In this document: positions 8,371 through 18,282 of the stretch, piece after piece
How the letters are laid out: every line of letters starts with the position of its first letter
Position numbering within the stretch: position 1 is the first letter of the stretch
From: Shewanella metallivivens
GTDB taxonomy: Bacteria > Pseudomonadota > Gammaproteobacteria > Enterobacterales > Shewanellaceae
DNA length: 64,000 nt
Direction of reading: 5' to 3'
NCBI RefSeq assembly: GCF_028750675.1
Contig: NZ_JAQQPZ010000001.1
Location: 229,289-293,288 of the forward strand
The notes under the pieces: generated by a model
Told to the model about the DNA's origin: nothing
Seen by the model: only the letters and a program-made list of their open reading frames with translations
Database searches by the model: none
Made by a program: the position numbers and the translations under genes

Positions 8371-11211
8371 TTAAAATTGATAAGTTGCTGTAGTGTGGAA
8401 GTAACGACCTACGTTGTCATAAGCTGAACTTGCAGCTTCAGTACCTGTAGTACCGTAAGGTAAATCCCGGTTAAATATGTTGTCGATACCAAATTTCAGC
8501 GTAACGCCTGAGTCGAAGGTGTAGGCTACAGATGCATCACTAATATAGTAATCACCGTATGCCATTGCGCTGCTTGGGTTTGCGTTATTGTCTAACGTGT
8601 AGTTAGTGTATAAATCTACGGCTTGAATATAACGTGTTCTCCAAGAGTAATCCCAGTTATCAAGTGCAAAGGTGATACTCCAATTGGCTTGCCACTCAGC
8701 ATAGCCTGCAGTGCCAGCTAACTCCTCATATGTGTCTGGCTCATCTTGGAAAGAGTAGTCATCACGTTTTAGCAAGTGTGTGGCAATTAAGTTGGTGCGA
8801 ACATCGCCCTCAAATGCTTCGAAGGTGTAGCTGATATCAAAGTCGATACCCGCGGCTTCAAGTGCAGCGATGTTTAAGGCAAACTGTCTAATTTGAGTGA
8901 CTTCACCTGTGGTTGAATCACGAGTAATTAAACTGCAGTACTGGTTATTTACGCCATTTGTTGAATCAACACAGCGGTCAAGAATGTCTTGAGCTCCTAC
9001 AGCGCTAATGGCATTCTCGATTTCAATGTTCCAGTAGTCAGTTGTAATTGATAAACCATCAATAAAGCTTGGCTGATAGACCACACCGATTGTGTAACTT
9101 TTTGATTCTTCCTCTTCTAATTCTTCATTACCGCCGCTTAACCCTTCAAGGGTTTTGTCGTCGTAATCTGAGTCAAAGCTGCTTGAAACACCTAGCGCCG
9201 AACAGTTAGCTTCGCGAATTGATGAGTCACTTAAATCGCTTAAGTTAGACGTACGGCATGGGTCGTCAACACTGAAGAACGTTTGACTTGCTGCGCCATA
9301 AAGTTCACTGATGTTAGGGGCTCGGATAGCTTCAGCATACGTGGTACGAACACGAATTTCATCATCGACTTCCCAGCTTAAACCGGCTTTCCAAGTTGTT
9401 GCATTACCAATGGTGCTGTAGTCTGCAAAACGAACTGCTAAGTCAAGGTCTAACTGGCGAACCATGGGTAAATCGGCAAGTAACGGTAGAGTGATTTCAG
9501 CAAAAATTTCGCTAACGTCAAATTCACCTTTGTCTTCACCTAATACGTTAAAGAAAGTTCCTTCTGCATTGTCTGGTTCAAAAATTTCACTTTCTTCTTT
9601 ACGGTACTCAACACCCGTTGAAAAACCAACATAACCCGCTGGAAGCTCAAACAAACCTGAGTTTGTCATGGTGCCACCTAGTACTGTTTGTTTAATAACA
9701 GAGGTACCCGTCGACGTAGTATTGATATAATCAATGGCTTCTTGGCTTGGTGCGCCGTAACCAAAAATATCAACCGCGACACAGCCTTCAGCTCTTGCGG
9801 CTTCGTCACGACAAACTGCTTCACCATCAACTAAAATTGAATCTAGTGCATTTTCATAGTTACTGAAAACAAGGTTGTTACTGTTAATACGTTCTAGGTC
9901 GGTTTGACCGTAAACGGCATACACGTCGTAATCCCAATCTTCAAAAACAACACCTTCAAAACCCAAGACATAACGTTGTGTTTCGCGAGTATCATCTTCA
10001 ACACGCACTCCTAGGTCTGTCATAAAGCGGCGTATATTAATACTATCAACGTCATTGGCTTCCATGAGTGACACAAGCTCAGAGCTGATAAATGCGTTAT
10101 CGATGCTGACATCATTGGTTGGATCAGCAAAGAAAAATGCTGGTTGACCTTCGTCTTTAGACTGACTATTAGCGTATTTAGCTTCAAAATACACGTTATG
10201 GTCATCGTTTAGTTGGTAGTTTGTTTTGAAGTTAACGTTATAACGTTCAAATTCTGGCTGTAAAATCACAAACTGGTTTAAGTTAGTGAAATCACAATCA
10301 GAACAGCGAATGCCATCAACGTTCTCGCCTAAATACACATCTTTCATTGAGCCGTCGGCATTAAAGGTTTTCCAACCGTCTAAATAAAATGTACCCGCGT
10401 TGCTAATACTGTAATGGCCTGCATTAGGGGTTAAGATTTTATCTGGATCTGCAGGATCGTTATTATCAACAGTACGGTCTGTGTTAGTTAGGCTTGCAAA
10501 AGAGGTTGATGTTTGGTCTCTATCAAATGCATTAAGCTGCTCTTGTGAGCTGTATTCAACGGCAAAAGCAACGTTACCGTCACCTTGAGCAAAATCTTTA
10601 CCATAAGAAATAGAGAATCGATCTTTGTTAAAATTACTATCGTCAGCCCAGCCTTTGGTCGCAGAAACATCTAAACCAGTAACATTTTTCTTTAAGATAA
10701 AGTTAACCACACCGGTTACCGCATCCGCACCATAAATAGCAGATGCACCACCGGTAATCACTTCAACTTTGTCAATCCATACACTTGGGATTGTATTAAC
10801 GTCAACAGACGATGTACCCGCAGAGCTTGATACATGGCGTTTACCGTTAACTAATACTAAGGTTCTGGCTGTACCCATACTTCTTAAATCAAGTAAGTTA
10901 AGACCAGAAGTACCGATTGAATTACCTGAGTTAGCCAGTGAGAAGGTGCTGCCTAAGGCGGGTAATTGGTTTAGCGCTTCACCAATGTTAGTCACACCTG
11001 TAGATAATAATTCGTCACCACTAATCACGGTCACAGGTGTTGGCGCAATGGCTCCTTCACGAATAATACGTGAACCCGTTACTGAAATACGTTCAACATT
11101 TGATTCAACTGCTTCTTCAGCAAAAGTGTTGATTGATGTGGTGGCCGATAAGGCGACACCACTTATTAACGCAACGCGCACCGCATTGGCTAATTTTGAA
11201 TTAACTTGCAT
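8371..11211 (-). CDS. TonB-dependent outer-membrane receptor
   Basis: A 946-residue TonB-dependent transporter. A signal peptide (about residues 1-31, ending NTFA) is followed by a TonB-box region VERISVTGSRI, a plug domain (about 50-170, with LVLVNGKRH and GGASAIYGADAVTGVVNFI) and a large 22-strand barrel that ends in the usual aromatic residue (TATYQF). The plug wording and absence of siderophore-receptor features resemble the Oar/carbohydrate- or peptide-type receptors abundant in marine gammaproteobacteria rather than iron receptors, and there is no Fur box in front of it. The cargo is unknown. It stands alone between a LysR gene and cysK and is preceded by a long AT-rich leader. Confidence 0.93.
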   Translation of the reverse strand: MQVNSKLANAVRVALISGVALSATTSINTFAEEAVESNVERISVTGSRIIREGAIAPTPVTVISGDELLSTGVTNIGEALNQLPALGSTFSLANSGNSIGTSGLNLLDLRSMGTARTLVLVNGKRHVSSSAGTSSVDVNTIPSVWIDKVEVITGGASAIYGADAVTGVVNFILKKNVTGLDVSATKGWADDSNFNKDRFSISYGKDFAQGDGNVAFAVEYSSQEQLNAFDRDQTSTSFASLTNTDRTVDNNDPADPDKILTPNAGHYSISNAGTFYLDGWKTFNADGSMKDVYLGENVDGIRCSDCDFTNLNQFVILQPEFERYNVNFKTNYQLNDDHNVYFEAKYANSQSKDEGQPAFFFADPTNDVSIDNAFISSELVSLMEANDVDSINIRRFMTDLGVRVEDDTRETQRYVLGFEGVVFEDWDYDVYAVYGQTDLERINSNNLVFSNYENALDSILVDGEAVCRDEAARAEGCVAVDIFGYGAPSQEAIDYINTTSTGTSVIKQTVLGGTMTNSGLFELPAGYVGFSTGVEYRKEESEIFEPDNAEGTFFNVLGEDKGEFDVSEIFAEITLPLLADLPMVRQLDLDLAVRFADYSTIGNATTWKAGLSWEVDDEIRVRTTYAEAIRAPNISELYGAASQTFFSVDDPCRTSNLSDLSDSSIREANCSALGVSSSFDSDYDDKTLEGLSGGNEELEEEESKSYTIGVVYQPSFIDGLSITTDYWNIEIENAISAVGAQDILDRCVDSTNGVNNQYCSLITRDSTTGEVTQIRQFALNIAALEAAGIDFDISYTFEAFEGDVRTNLIATHLLKRDDYSFQDEPDTYEELAGTAGYAEWQANWSITFALDNWDYSWRTRYIQAVDLYTNYTLDNNANPSSAMAYGDYYISDASVAYTFDSGVTLKFGIDNIFNRDLPYGTTGTEAASSAYDNVGRYFHTTATYQF

Positions 11212-11880
11212 TTTATCACTCCCAGAAATGTTTTTTATTATGGTCTACATGTCGTCAATATTTAGCGTGCTGTATTGACGTAACATTACACGAGCATGTG
11301 TATAACCATAAAGTGCATAAAAAACAACAGGGGGATTTTTGATTTACAACCAATTCAGTATTAACGCAAGTTATTATTTATGTTCACAAATAAAGAACAA
11401 CTGTACAGCTTTAATGCAAATTTTTCAGCGCTACGATTTACAAAAGCTGAATTTGTTAATTATGTGTTTATAATGGAGCAAGTTAAGGTGTTTACTGGCA
11501 TTGTATTAAATATACAATGTTATTTTATTGTGTTTTTTATATTGGTTTTCTTATGATGAAAAATATTAAAGATGTGATTTAATTTGATATAAATCACCAT
11601 TTGTTATTTATTTAAATGAAAACCATTATTTATAAGTAAATTAAAATAATGGACAAAAAGTATATTTGTAGTCATGTTGTTTTGAATTTTTATTTATTAA
11701 AAATGATTATTTAGTTGCATGCCTAACCCGGTTTGGTGGTGGTTTTAATCAGCTGTGTCACGGATGCTGGAGGTAGAGCAACTATGCCTACAATACTATT
11801 ACTTGCCTAGAAGACACAGAACTCCCGCTGAATGACCAGATAATGAGTGGAATGGGCATGATAGGGTGGGGAAACGCCTT
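11212..11880. other. Long AT-rich non-coding region upstream of the TonB receptor gene
   Basis: About 670 bp with no credible gene. Positions 11290-11715 are strongly AT-rich with many T and A runs, as in a nucleoid-protein-bound promoter region; 11720-11880 is of ordinary composition and unexplained. I see no clear operator. Confidence 0.5.
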
Positions 11881-11884
11881 GGAT

Positions 11885-11912
11885 AAAAAATGCCAGCAAC
11901 ATTGCTGGCATT
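11885..11912 (-). terminator. Intrinsic terminator of cysK
   Basis: TGCCAGCA, an ACAT loop and TGCTGGCA, followed on the minus strand by six T residues, about 43 bp beyond the cysK stop codon. Confidence 0.92.
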
Positions 11913-11954
11913 TGATTGTTGACCCAATATAGATTTACATCAGGTCGGTATTAC

Positions 11955-12920
11955 TTATTGTACGTTTTCACTGTCACCGAATTCACCCGCAAACAACGCA
12001 GAAGATAAATAACGTTCTGCAGCAGATGGCAATACAACAACGATGGTTTTGTCAGCAAACTCAGGTAATGCAGCGATACGATTAGCCGCGACAACAGCTG
12101 CACCAGAAGAAATACCCACTAAGATACCTTCTTCTTTCATTAAACGACGTGCCATTTCAATTGACTCTTCGTTACTCACAGCTTCAACACGGTCGATAAT
12201 TGACAAATCTAAGTTACCAGGAATAAAGCCTGCACCAATACCTTGGATTTTATGTGGACCGGGCTGAATAGGCTGTCCAGCTAACGCTTGGGCAATAACC
12301 GGTGAATCTACAGGCTCAACGGCGACAGAGGTAATGGTTTTACCTTGTGCTTTTAAGTAACGGCTCACACCTGTCAATGTACCACCAGTACCTACACCAG
12401 CAACAAATACATCAACTTCACCGTCGGTATCGTTCCAAATTTCTGGACCGGTAGTTTTTTCGTGTATTTCTGGGTTAGCAGGGTTACTGAATTGGCCTAG
12501 TACTAAATACTTTTCTGGTGCTGACTGGCGAATTTCTTCTGCTTTATCAATTGCACCTTTCATGCCTTTAGCGCCTTCAGTCAGTACTAAGTTAGCACCT
12601 AATGCTTTAAGCAGTTTACGACGCTCTAAACTCATGGTGTTTGGCATCGTTAGGGTTAGCTTGTAACCACGAGCTGCAGCAACATAAGCAAGCGCAATAC
12701 CAGTGTTACCTGATGTTGGTTCAATCAGTTCGATATCTTTAGTTAACAAACCTTTCTTTTCGGCATCCCAAATCATGTTAGCGCCAATACGACACTTAAC
12801 ACTGAAACTGGGGTTACGAGCTTCAACTTTTGCTAACACATTACCGTTACTAACACGGTTTAAACGAACGAGTGGGGTATTACCTAAAGTGTATGAATTA
12901 TCTTCGAAAATTTTGCTCAT
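11955..12920 (-). CDS. cysK: Cysteine synthase A (O-acetylserine sulfhydrylase)
   Basis: A cytosolic PLP enzyme making cysteine from O-acetylserine and sulfide. The PLP lysine is K42 in [10 protein letters not shown], the substrate loop is TSGNTG (about residues 69-74), and the phosphate-binding [10 protein letters not shown] loop is near residues 176-185. At 321 residues the length is normal for CysK, and the Arg after the lysine-cysteine pair is typical of CysK rather than CysM. cysZ, a sulfate permease gene, lies about 5.4 kb away in the same orientation. It is divergent from the KAS III gene; the 388 bp between them carries a TGGTnnnACCA palindrome. Confidence 0.97.
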   Translation of the reverse strand: MSKIFEDNSYTLGNTPLVRLNRVSNGNVLAKVEARNPSFSVKCRIGANMIWDAEKKGLLTKDIELIEPTSGNTGIALAYVAAARGYKLTLTMPNTMSLERRKLLKALGANLVLTEGAKGMKGAIDKAEEIRQSAPEKYLVLGQFSNPANPEIHEKTTGPEIWNDTDGEVDVFVAGVGTGGTLTGVSRYLKAQGKTITSVAVEPVDSPVIAQALAGQPIQPGPHKIQGIGAGFIPGNLDLSIIDRVEAVSNEESIEMARRLMKEEGILVGISSGAAVVAANRIAALPEFADKTIVVVLPSAAERYLSSALFAGEFGDSENVQ

Positions 12921-13088
12921 GGATTATTTGCTCCTATGGTTGCATTGTCTAATCATAATCGGCTGCACAATATTTAGAAGTGAAAGTTTGTTCTTCTTTA
13001 TTCCTTTTAGTTATTAGCGATAATGCTGTTATACTAAAATGACGGTTTTAGGGGGCAAAATCGACGTTTAGGGTAAATAAACGCCTGT

Positions 13089-13105
13089 TGATGGTCTGAC
13101 CATTA
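13089..13105. promoter_or_regulatory. FadR/GntR-type palindrome between cysK and the KAS III gene
   Basis: TGATGGTCTGACCATTA contains the core TGGTCTGACCA, close to the E. coli FadR core TGGTCnGACCA. It sits 204 bp before the KAS III start and 169 bp before the cysK start. A FadR-type regulator controlling a fatty-acid gene makes biological sense, but PdhR or LldR proteins recognise related sequences. Confidence 0.5.
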
Positions 13106-13308
13106 TGCAAATTTAATTTAGTATGACGAAAACAAAATATAAAATACTAGAATAGCTGCAATAAGTTAATTCGCTCAACTGAGATGCGATAAGACTGATT
13201 TTGAGGGTGATGAGTGTAATGAAGGTCATCATGTTTAACTCAGGTCATGGGAACGTCTTTTCGTTGATGAGCATTAACTCACTCACTTACTAATAATGGT
13301 AGAGCAAA

Positions 13309-14430
13309 ATGAATAAAGTTGTGATTTCAGGTAGCGGTTTATATACCCCACCTTATAGTGTGTCTAACGATGAATTAGTGACCTGTTATAACAGTTACGT
13401 AGATCAATTTAACCAACAGCATGCCGCCGATATTGAAGCGGGTAATACTGCTGCTTTAGCCTACTCATCAAGTGAGTTTATTGAAAAGGCTTCGGGCATT
13501 AAAAGTCGCTATGTCATGGTTAAAGAGGGTATTTTAGACACCGACGTGATGATGCCATTAATTGCCGATAAGCCGTCTGAAGCGTTATCAATGCAAGCCG
13601 AAATGGGTATTGCCGCGGCAACACAAGCGTTAGCGCAAGCTAACCTTGCCGCTGAAGATATTGATTTAGTCATTGTAGCGTGTGCTTATACCCAAAGAGC
13701 TTACCCAGCCATTGCGATTGAAATTCAACAAGCCATGGGGACCAAAGGTTTTGCTTACGACATGTTAGTGGCTTGTTCGTCTGCCACTTTTGCGATTGTC
13801 AACGCCGTTAATGCTATCCGAGGTGGAACCGCCAATCGTGTATTAGTGATTAACCCAGAATTAACTTCACCACAAATTAATTTCCGCGATCGCGATAGCC
13901 ACTTTATTTTTGGTGATGTGGCTACTGCCGTTGTGGTTGAGCGTGCAGAGCTTTCAACCTCAGAACACGCGTTTAGCGTGTTGTCGACACGTTGTGTCAC
14001 TGACTACTCAAGCAATATCCGCAGCAACTTTGGTTTTGTTAATCGTTGTGATCCCGCGCAAGCAAACAGTGCCGATAAATTGTTTCATCAACAAGGCCGT
14101 AAAGTGTTTAAAGAGTTACTGCCAATGATTTACCAACATTTAGATGCTCAATTTACTGATGAGCAGATAAAACCTGATGAATTTAAGCGTTTATGGTTGC
14201 ACCAAGCCAATATAAACATGAATTTGTTTGTAGTGAAGAAGCTTCTTGGTGATAATGTTGAACCCTCACAAGCTCCTATCGTTCTTGATGAGTATGCGAA
14301 TACAGCATCTGCAGGATCCGTGATTGCATTCCATAAATACAACCAAGACTTCAAAACCGGTGACTTAGGTTTACTGTGTTCATTTGGGGCAGGATATTCG
14401 ATAGGTAGTATCGTTTTAGAGAAGTGTTAA
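13309..14430 (+). CDS. Beta-ketoacyl-ACP synthase III family protein (PA3286-like)
   Basis: A 373-residue thiolase-fold condensing enzyme. The catalytic triad of KAS III can be read as C156 (in VACSSAT), H298 (in WLHQAN) and N331 (in ANTASAGS). It is longer than FabH (~317 residues), with an extended N-terminal part around residues 25-75, and agrees block by block with what I recall of Pseudomonas PA3286, a FabH-like enzyme that condenses octanoyl-CoA from beta-oxidation with malonyl-ACP, feeding fatty-acid synthesis. That specificity is inferred by family. A FadR-like palindrome upstream fits a link with fatty-acid degradation. The diguanylate cyclase gene follows 34 bp later. Confidence 0.88.
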   Translation: MNKVVISGSGLYTPPYSVSNDELVTCYNSYVDQFNQQHAADIEAGNTAALAYSSSEFIEKASGIKSRYVMVKEGILDTDVMMPLIADKPSEALSMQAEMGIAAATQALAQANLAAEDIDLVIVACAYTQRAYPAIAIEIQQAMGTKGFAYDMLVACSSATFAIVNAVNAIRGGTANRVLVINPELTSPQINFRDRDSHFIFGDVATAVVVERAELSTSEHAFSVLSTRCVTDYSSNIRSNFGFVNRCDPAQANSADKLFHQQGRKVFKELLPMIYQHLDAQFTDEQIKPDEFKRLWLHQANINMNLFVVKKLLGDNVEPSQAPIVLDEYANTASAGSVIAFHKYNQDFKTGDLGLLCSFGAGYSIGSIVLEKC

Positions 14431-14464
14431 GTGGCCGCGTTAGGCCACCGTAATTAAGGTGAAT

Positions 14465-15697
14465 ATGTTGCGTATATTGATTGTTGAAGACAGTACAACC
14501 GTATCTAAAATCTTAAAACATTTGATTATGCAAGAACTTGGCTACCAGGTCGATGTTGCTCCAGATATGTCCAGTGCTTTGGCTTTGTTGGAGCAACACC
14601 AATATTTTGTTGTGGTTGCAGACTTAAACTTACCCGATGCTTCAAATGGTGACATAGTGCGTCTGGTGTTATCGTCATACAAGACACCGTGTATTGTACT
14701 GACCAGTAATTTAGACGCTAACCAGCGCCGCGAAATTCTTAAGCTCGGTATTGTTGATTATATCCCGAAAGATAACCGATACAGCTATCAGTATGTCGTT
14801 AAGCTAATCGATAGATTGTATCGTAATCAGTACGTTAAAGTGTTAGTGGCCGATGATTCTGTGGTGAGCCGTAAGTTTGTGCGTATGCTACTTGAGCATC
14901 ATTTATTCCAAGTCATTGAAGCCCATGATGGCGAAGAAGCACTCGCGATATTAGCACGCGAGCCAGATATTCAGCTGCTGATCACCGATTACAATATGCC
15001 AAACATCGATGGCGTTGAGTTAATCTTGCGAATACGCGAAAGCTATAATCGTGAAGACATCGCCATTATTGGTTTATCTAATGATAATGACGAGAGTTTG
15101 TCTGCAAAATTTATTAAAAACGGTGCCGATGATTTCTTGCAAAAACCGTTTGTGCATGAGGAGTTTCATTGTCGGGTGCTTAACACATTAGACTCGCTCG
15201 ACATGATGCGTAACTTGTGGGCTAAAGCTAACCGAGACTATTTAACCAAAGCCTATACACGGCGTTACTTCTTCACTGAGCACAATGCTAAAGAGGGGGA
15301 GTTAGGGACCTTGTCTGTGGCATTAATTGATTTAGATTTTTTCAAAAAAATTAATGATACCCATGGCCATGATGTGGGCGACCAAGTGTTAATTGAGTTT
15401 GCCCAGCGACTCGAAAAAGCGTTTGGCGCTAATTTTACCGTTGCCCGCTTTGGCGGCGAAGAGTTTGTCGTGGCGTTTAAGGGATTAGACAGCACTAAAA
15501 CCAGTACCTTAATGAACAAATTTCGGGACCAATGTGAAGCTAACCCTATTAGTACCACCGCAGGTGATTTATCGGTGTCGTTTAGTTGTGGCGTTGCGAC
15601 CAGACATAATGAGTCGTTAGATCACACATTACACCGTGCAGACGAATTACTCTATCAGGCTAAAGGGGCGGGACGTAATCAGGTGATGAGCCAATAA
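14465..15697 (+). CDS. Diguanylate cyclase with two receiver domains (REC-REC-GGDEF)
   Basis: A response regulator of 410 residues with two CheY-like domains and a C-terminal GGDEF domain. The first receiver has the acidic VEDS pocket and D53 in VVVADLNLPD; the second has VADDS and an aspartate in LLITDYNMPN at about residue 177. The cyclase domain (about 250-410) has the active-site motif as GGEEF in RFGGEEFVVAF, so c-di-GMP synthesis is expected. No RxxD inhibitory site precedes the motif at the usual distance, suggesting weak product inhibition. The ATG at 14465 is preferred to an in-frame GTG at 14459 because AAGG lies five bases before it. No partner histidine kinase is adjacent. Confidence 0.92.
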   Translation: MLRILIVEDSTTVSKILKHLIMQELGYQVDVAPDMSSALALLEQHQYFVVVADLNLPDASNGDIVRLVLSSYKTPCIVLTSNLDANQRREILKLGIVDYIPKDNRYSYQYVVKLIDRLYRNQYVKVLVADDSVVSRKFVRMLLEHHLFQVIEAHDGEEALAILAREPDIQLLITDYNMPNIDGVELILRIRESYNREDIAIIGLSNDNDESLSAKFIKNGADDFLQKPFVHEEFHCRVLNTLDSLDMMRNLWAKANRDYLTKAYTRRYFFTEHNAKEGELGTLSVALIDLDFFKKINDTHGHDVGDQVLIEFAQRLEKAFGANFTVARFGGEEFVVAFKGLDSTKTSTLMNKFRDQCEANPISTTAGDLSVSFSCGVATRHNESLDHTLHRADELLYQAKGAGRNQVMSQ

Positions 15698-15718
15698 AGC
15701 TGGCGCTATGACAATATC

Positions 15719-15752
15719 ATGCCGTTGAATGTAACCATCAACGGCATTTTTA
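15719..15752 (+). terminator. Intrinsic terminator of the diguanylate cyclase gene
   Basis: ATGCCGTTGA, a nine-base loop and TCAACGGCAT followed by a T-rich run, between the convergent cyclase and DUF5916 genes. Confidence 0.88.
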
Positions 15753-15761
15753 TTGCTTGAT

Positions 15762-18107
15762 TTATAACAACCACGCGTAACTCATTTTCATAAAAAAGGT
15801 TTTGTCATTTTGAGTCAGCGAATCTACGTCATCATTTGCAATAAAAGCATCTGAGTAACCAAGGTAAAATACACTTTGCGGGTTTAATTTATAACCATAA
15901 AGCAACTCATTACCTAAGTCTTCATAGAGGTGGTTTGGGCTTTGGTATAAATACAGGCTAGGGTCACGTTTAATGCGAGTGTAGACGCTGCTTAACCGAA
16001 TAAAACTATTAAGTGTCAGTTGCCAATTTAATCTTAAATCACTGAGGTTTGCCGTAAGTAAGCGGCCATCGTCTACATCTAATGTTTGATAACGGTGTGA
16101 GATATCAAGCACTAACGATTCTGTAATTTTCCACTCAACACCAGGGTTAAACATATTGACCGAAGCTGGTCGGTTATTGGCATAATCAATGTCATCGCCA
16201 AAGTAGGAGTCCAGTTCTAACTTGAGTGAACCTATTGGCGTAAAATGAGTGTAAAACCAGCCTAAGGTTTCTTCAAACATGGTGGTGTTATCGTTAATGG
16301 CAATATTGCTTGGATCATGGCGTCTGCCAACTCTCTCGCGCGCTATAATCCCTGCAGCAATGTAACTTTGCAAACCGCCTTCAAACTCAATGAACATTTC
16401 TGTTTCTTGTTCTAGACGTTCATGATTTTGACTATGGGTAATATCCCAATCTCCGCCTAATTCTATTCGGTTAAAGAAATGGTTATCGGGATACCAGTTA
16501 TAACCACCGCCAACCACAAATTTGGCTAAATCCACTTTATCAATAAAACCTAAATCGGCTCTAAAATCGCGGCCAATCGATTCATATTTGCTCGACACAT
16601 ACCAATTTCGGCGTTGATGTTCATAAGCGATATTGTACATACCGTCATTAAACTCACCGTCTTTATGGGTGCGCAAAACCCGTTCATTAATCGCGCATTC
16701 GCTAATATCACAATCACCGATAATTTGAGCGCAATCATCGCGGCCACAAAATTGATTAAAAAACTCATCAGGATACTGGGTGACAGAATGAGCGTATTGC
16801 GCTGTAAAGGTATCTTGTTTGGTCGGCTGATATTTAATGTCGCCGCTGACGAGGTAGTTATGATAATCATCGGCTTGCTTTAAGGTTAACAAACCGCCAA
16901 CAGAAAATTGCTTACTGGGGTCAAAGCGGTACCGACTTGCCACGTTATGACTTGGATCATCTATCACCGCAATGTCTGAACTTAAATTGCCTGGTACCAA
17001 AAATTGACTTTGAATATCATTGGCGGCTAACACTGCAAAGGTATGGTCATCGGTTTTACTGGTGAGCTTTATGCCATAATCGGGCGAGCCAATATTACGG
17101 GTATGGAGTAAATCTAATTGGGTATCAAAATAGTCTTTGTTGTCTAAAAAGAAGGCGCGTTTTTCAGGAAAAAAGAGGGCAAAGGTATTGTTAACATCTA
17201 ATTGGCCAGCATCGGCTTCGACCTGAGAGAAATCTGGGTTAATGGTGGCATTTAATAAGGTGGTTGGTGTTATCCCCCAACGTAAATCTAAACCAGCTTC
17301 TACGTTGGTATCATCTGTCCATGGCCCTGTAGGCGAAACATCACGTTGACTATTTTGGTTGGCAACCAGTGAGGGGGTCAGTTGCAAGTCTTTACCTTGA
17401 GTAGCGCCAGCAAGGCCTGAGGCAGTGCCGAGCTGGCAAAGCTGGCATGACACATTGCGATCAATTTGATGAGTCGACAAGCGATGTGTTTCGTTTCTTG
17501 GATAAAAACGCACTAGCTCGATTCCCCATGTTTGTACAGGGTGACGATCATCAAAGTTAAATAAACGCAGGGGCAACTGTATTTCAACTTGATAGCCCTG
17601 CTCGGTTATTTTACCCTTGCTATACCAAATACCATCCCAGGCATCACTTTCTTGGCCTGTGAGTTCATTTTCAATCGAATCGCTCTGTACCCCGTAGGCA
17701 TTGATAAAAAACTGATAAGCCAAACGGGCATTGTTAAAGGTATCGAGCTTAATGCCCACCATATCGTCGCCCCATGCATTATCTCGATCTCTTAGGTTGG
17801 CGCGGATGTTGTCTGGTGTAGGGTCATGGGCAATAAAGGCAAAATACAAGCTGGTGTTCGAGGCAAACACTTTGGCATACGTATTAACAGGGGCAGCGGT
17901 ATTTTCTGCGGGCGAGGTTTCATATTGCAGCATCACTTGCGCAGCCTGTTGCCAGGCGGCCTCATTAATGTCGCCATCAACGTCAATCTCTTCATTAACG
18001 GTAGGAATGTCTAGATGAAATTGTTGACTTGAACCAGCATGAACGTATGGAGACAATAGGTAAGTTAAAAGGCTTATAGCAAATAGCGCACGAAAAGAGT
18101 TAATCAC
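15762..18107 (-). CDS. Exported DUF5916 protein with CBM9-like N-terminal domain
   Basis: A 781-residue envelope protein. A signal peptide (about 1-24, ending YVHA) is followed by a carbohydrate-binding-module-9-like beta-sandwich (about 30-230; EIDVDGDINEAAWQQA and WGDDMVGIKLDTFN are typical), then a long DUF5916 region (about 240-781) rich in alternating aromatic and polar strands, ending in FFMKMSYAWLL, consistent with an outer-membrane barrel. CRDDC and CDISEC near residue 460 form a small cysteine cluster. The family is widespread in Bacteroidota and marine gammaproteobacteria, but its function is not established. It is a single gene between two convergent/terminated units. Confidence 0.85.
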   Translation of the reverse strand: MINSFRALFAISLLTYLLSPYVHAGSSQQFHLDIPTVNEEIDVDGDINEAAWQQAAQVMLQYETSPAENTAAPVNTYAKVFASNTSLYFAFIAHDPTPDNIRANLRDRDNAWGDDMVGIKLDTFNNARLAYQFFINAYGVQSDSIENELTGQESDAWDGIWYSKGKITEQGYQVEIQLPLRLFNFDDRHPVQTWGIELVRFYPRNETHRLSTHQIDRNVSCQLCQLGTASGLAGATQGKDLQLTPSLVANQNSQRDVSPTGPWTDDTNVEAGLDLRWGITPTTLLNATINPDFSQVEADAGQLDVNNTFALFFPEKRAFFLDNKDYFDTQLDLLHTRNIGSPDYGIKLTSKTDDHTFAVLAANDIQSQFLVPGNLSSDIAVIDDPSHNVASRYRFDPSKQFSVGGLLTLKQADDYHNYLVSGDIKYQPTKQDTFTAQYAHSVTQYPDEFFNQFCGRDDCAQIIGDCDISECAINERVLRTHKDGEFNDGMYNIAYEHQRRNWYVSSKYESIGRDFRADLGFIDKVDLAKFVVGGGYNWYPDNHFFNRIELGGDWDITHSQNHERLEQETEMFIEFEGGLQSYIAAGIIARERVGRRHDPSNIAINDNTTMFEETLGWFYTHFTPIGSLKLELDSYFGDDIDYANNRPASVNMFNPGVEWKITESLVLDISHRYQTLDVDDGRLLTANLSDLRLNWQLTLNSFIRLSSVYTRIKRDPSLYLYQSPNHLYEDLGNELLYGYKLNPQSVFYLGYSDAFIANDDVDSLTQNDKTFFMKMSYAWLL

Positions 18108-18236
18108 AATTATGGTTTCTCGTTATTGTTATTTTGTGTATTGTCGCAAAAAATAGTGCATATGGCAGGTCTGACTTGTAAATAAAGTATCAATGAATTG
18201 TTACGGGTTGTGTTGTTGCTGATGAGTTTTTGCGAT

Positions 18237-18262
18237 AAAAAAGCCCGCTCAATTGAGCAGGC
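18237..18262 (-). terminator. Intrinsic terminator of cysZ
   Basis: GCCTGCTCAATTGAGCGGGC on the minus strand (one G-T style mismatch) followed by six T residues, 20 bp after the cysZ stop. Confidence 0.9.
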
Positions 18263-18282
18263 CAGTGATGATTACTTGTCGA

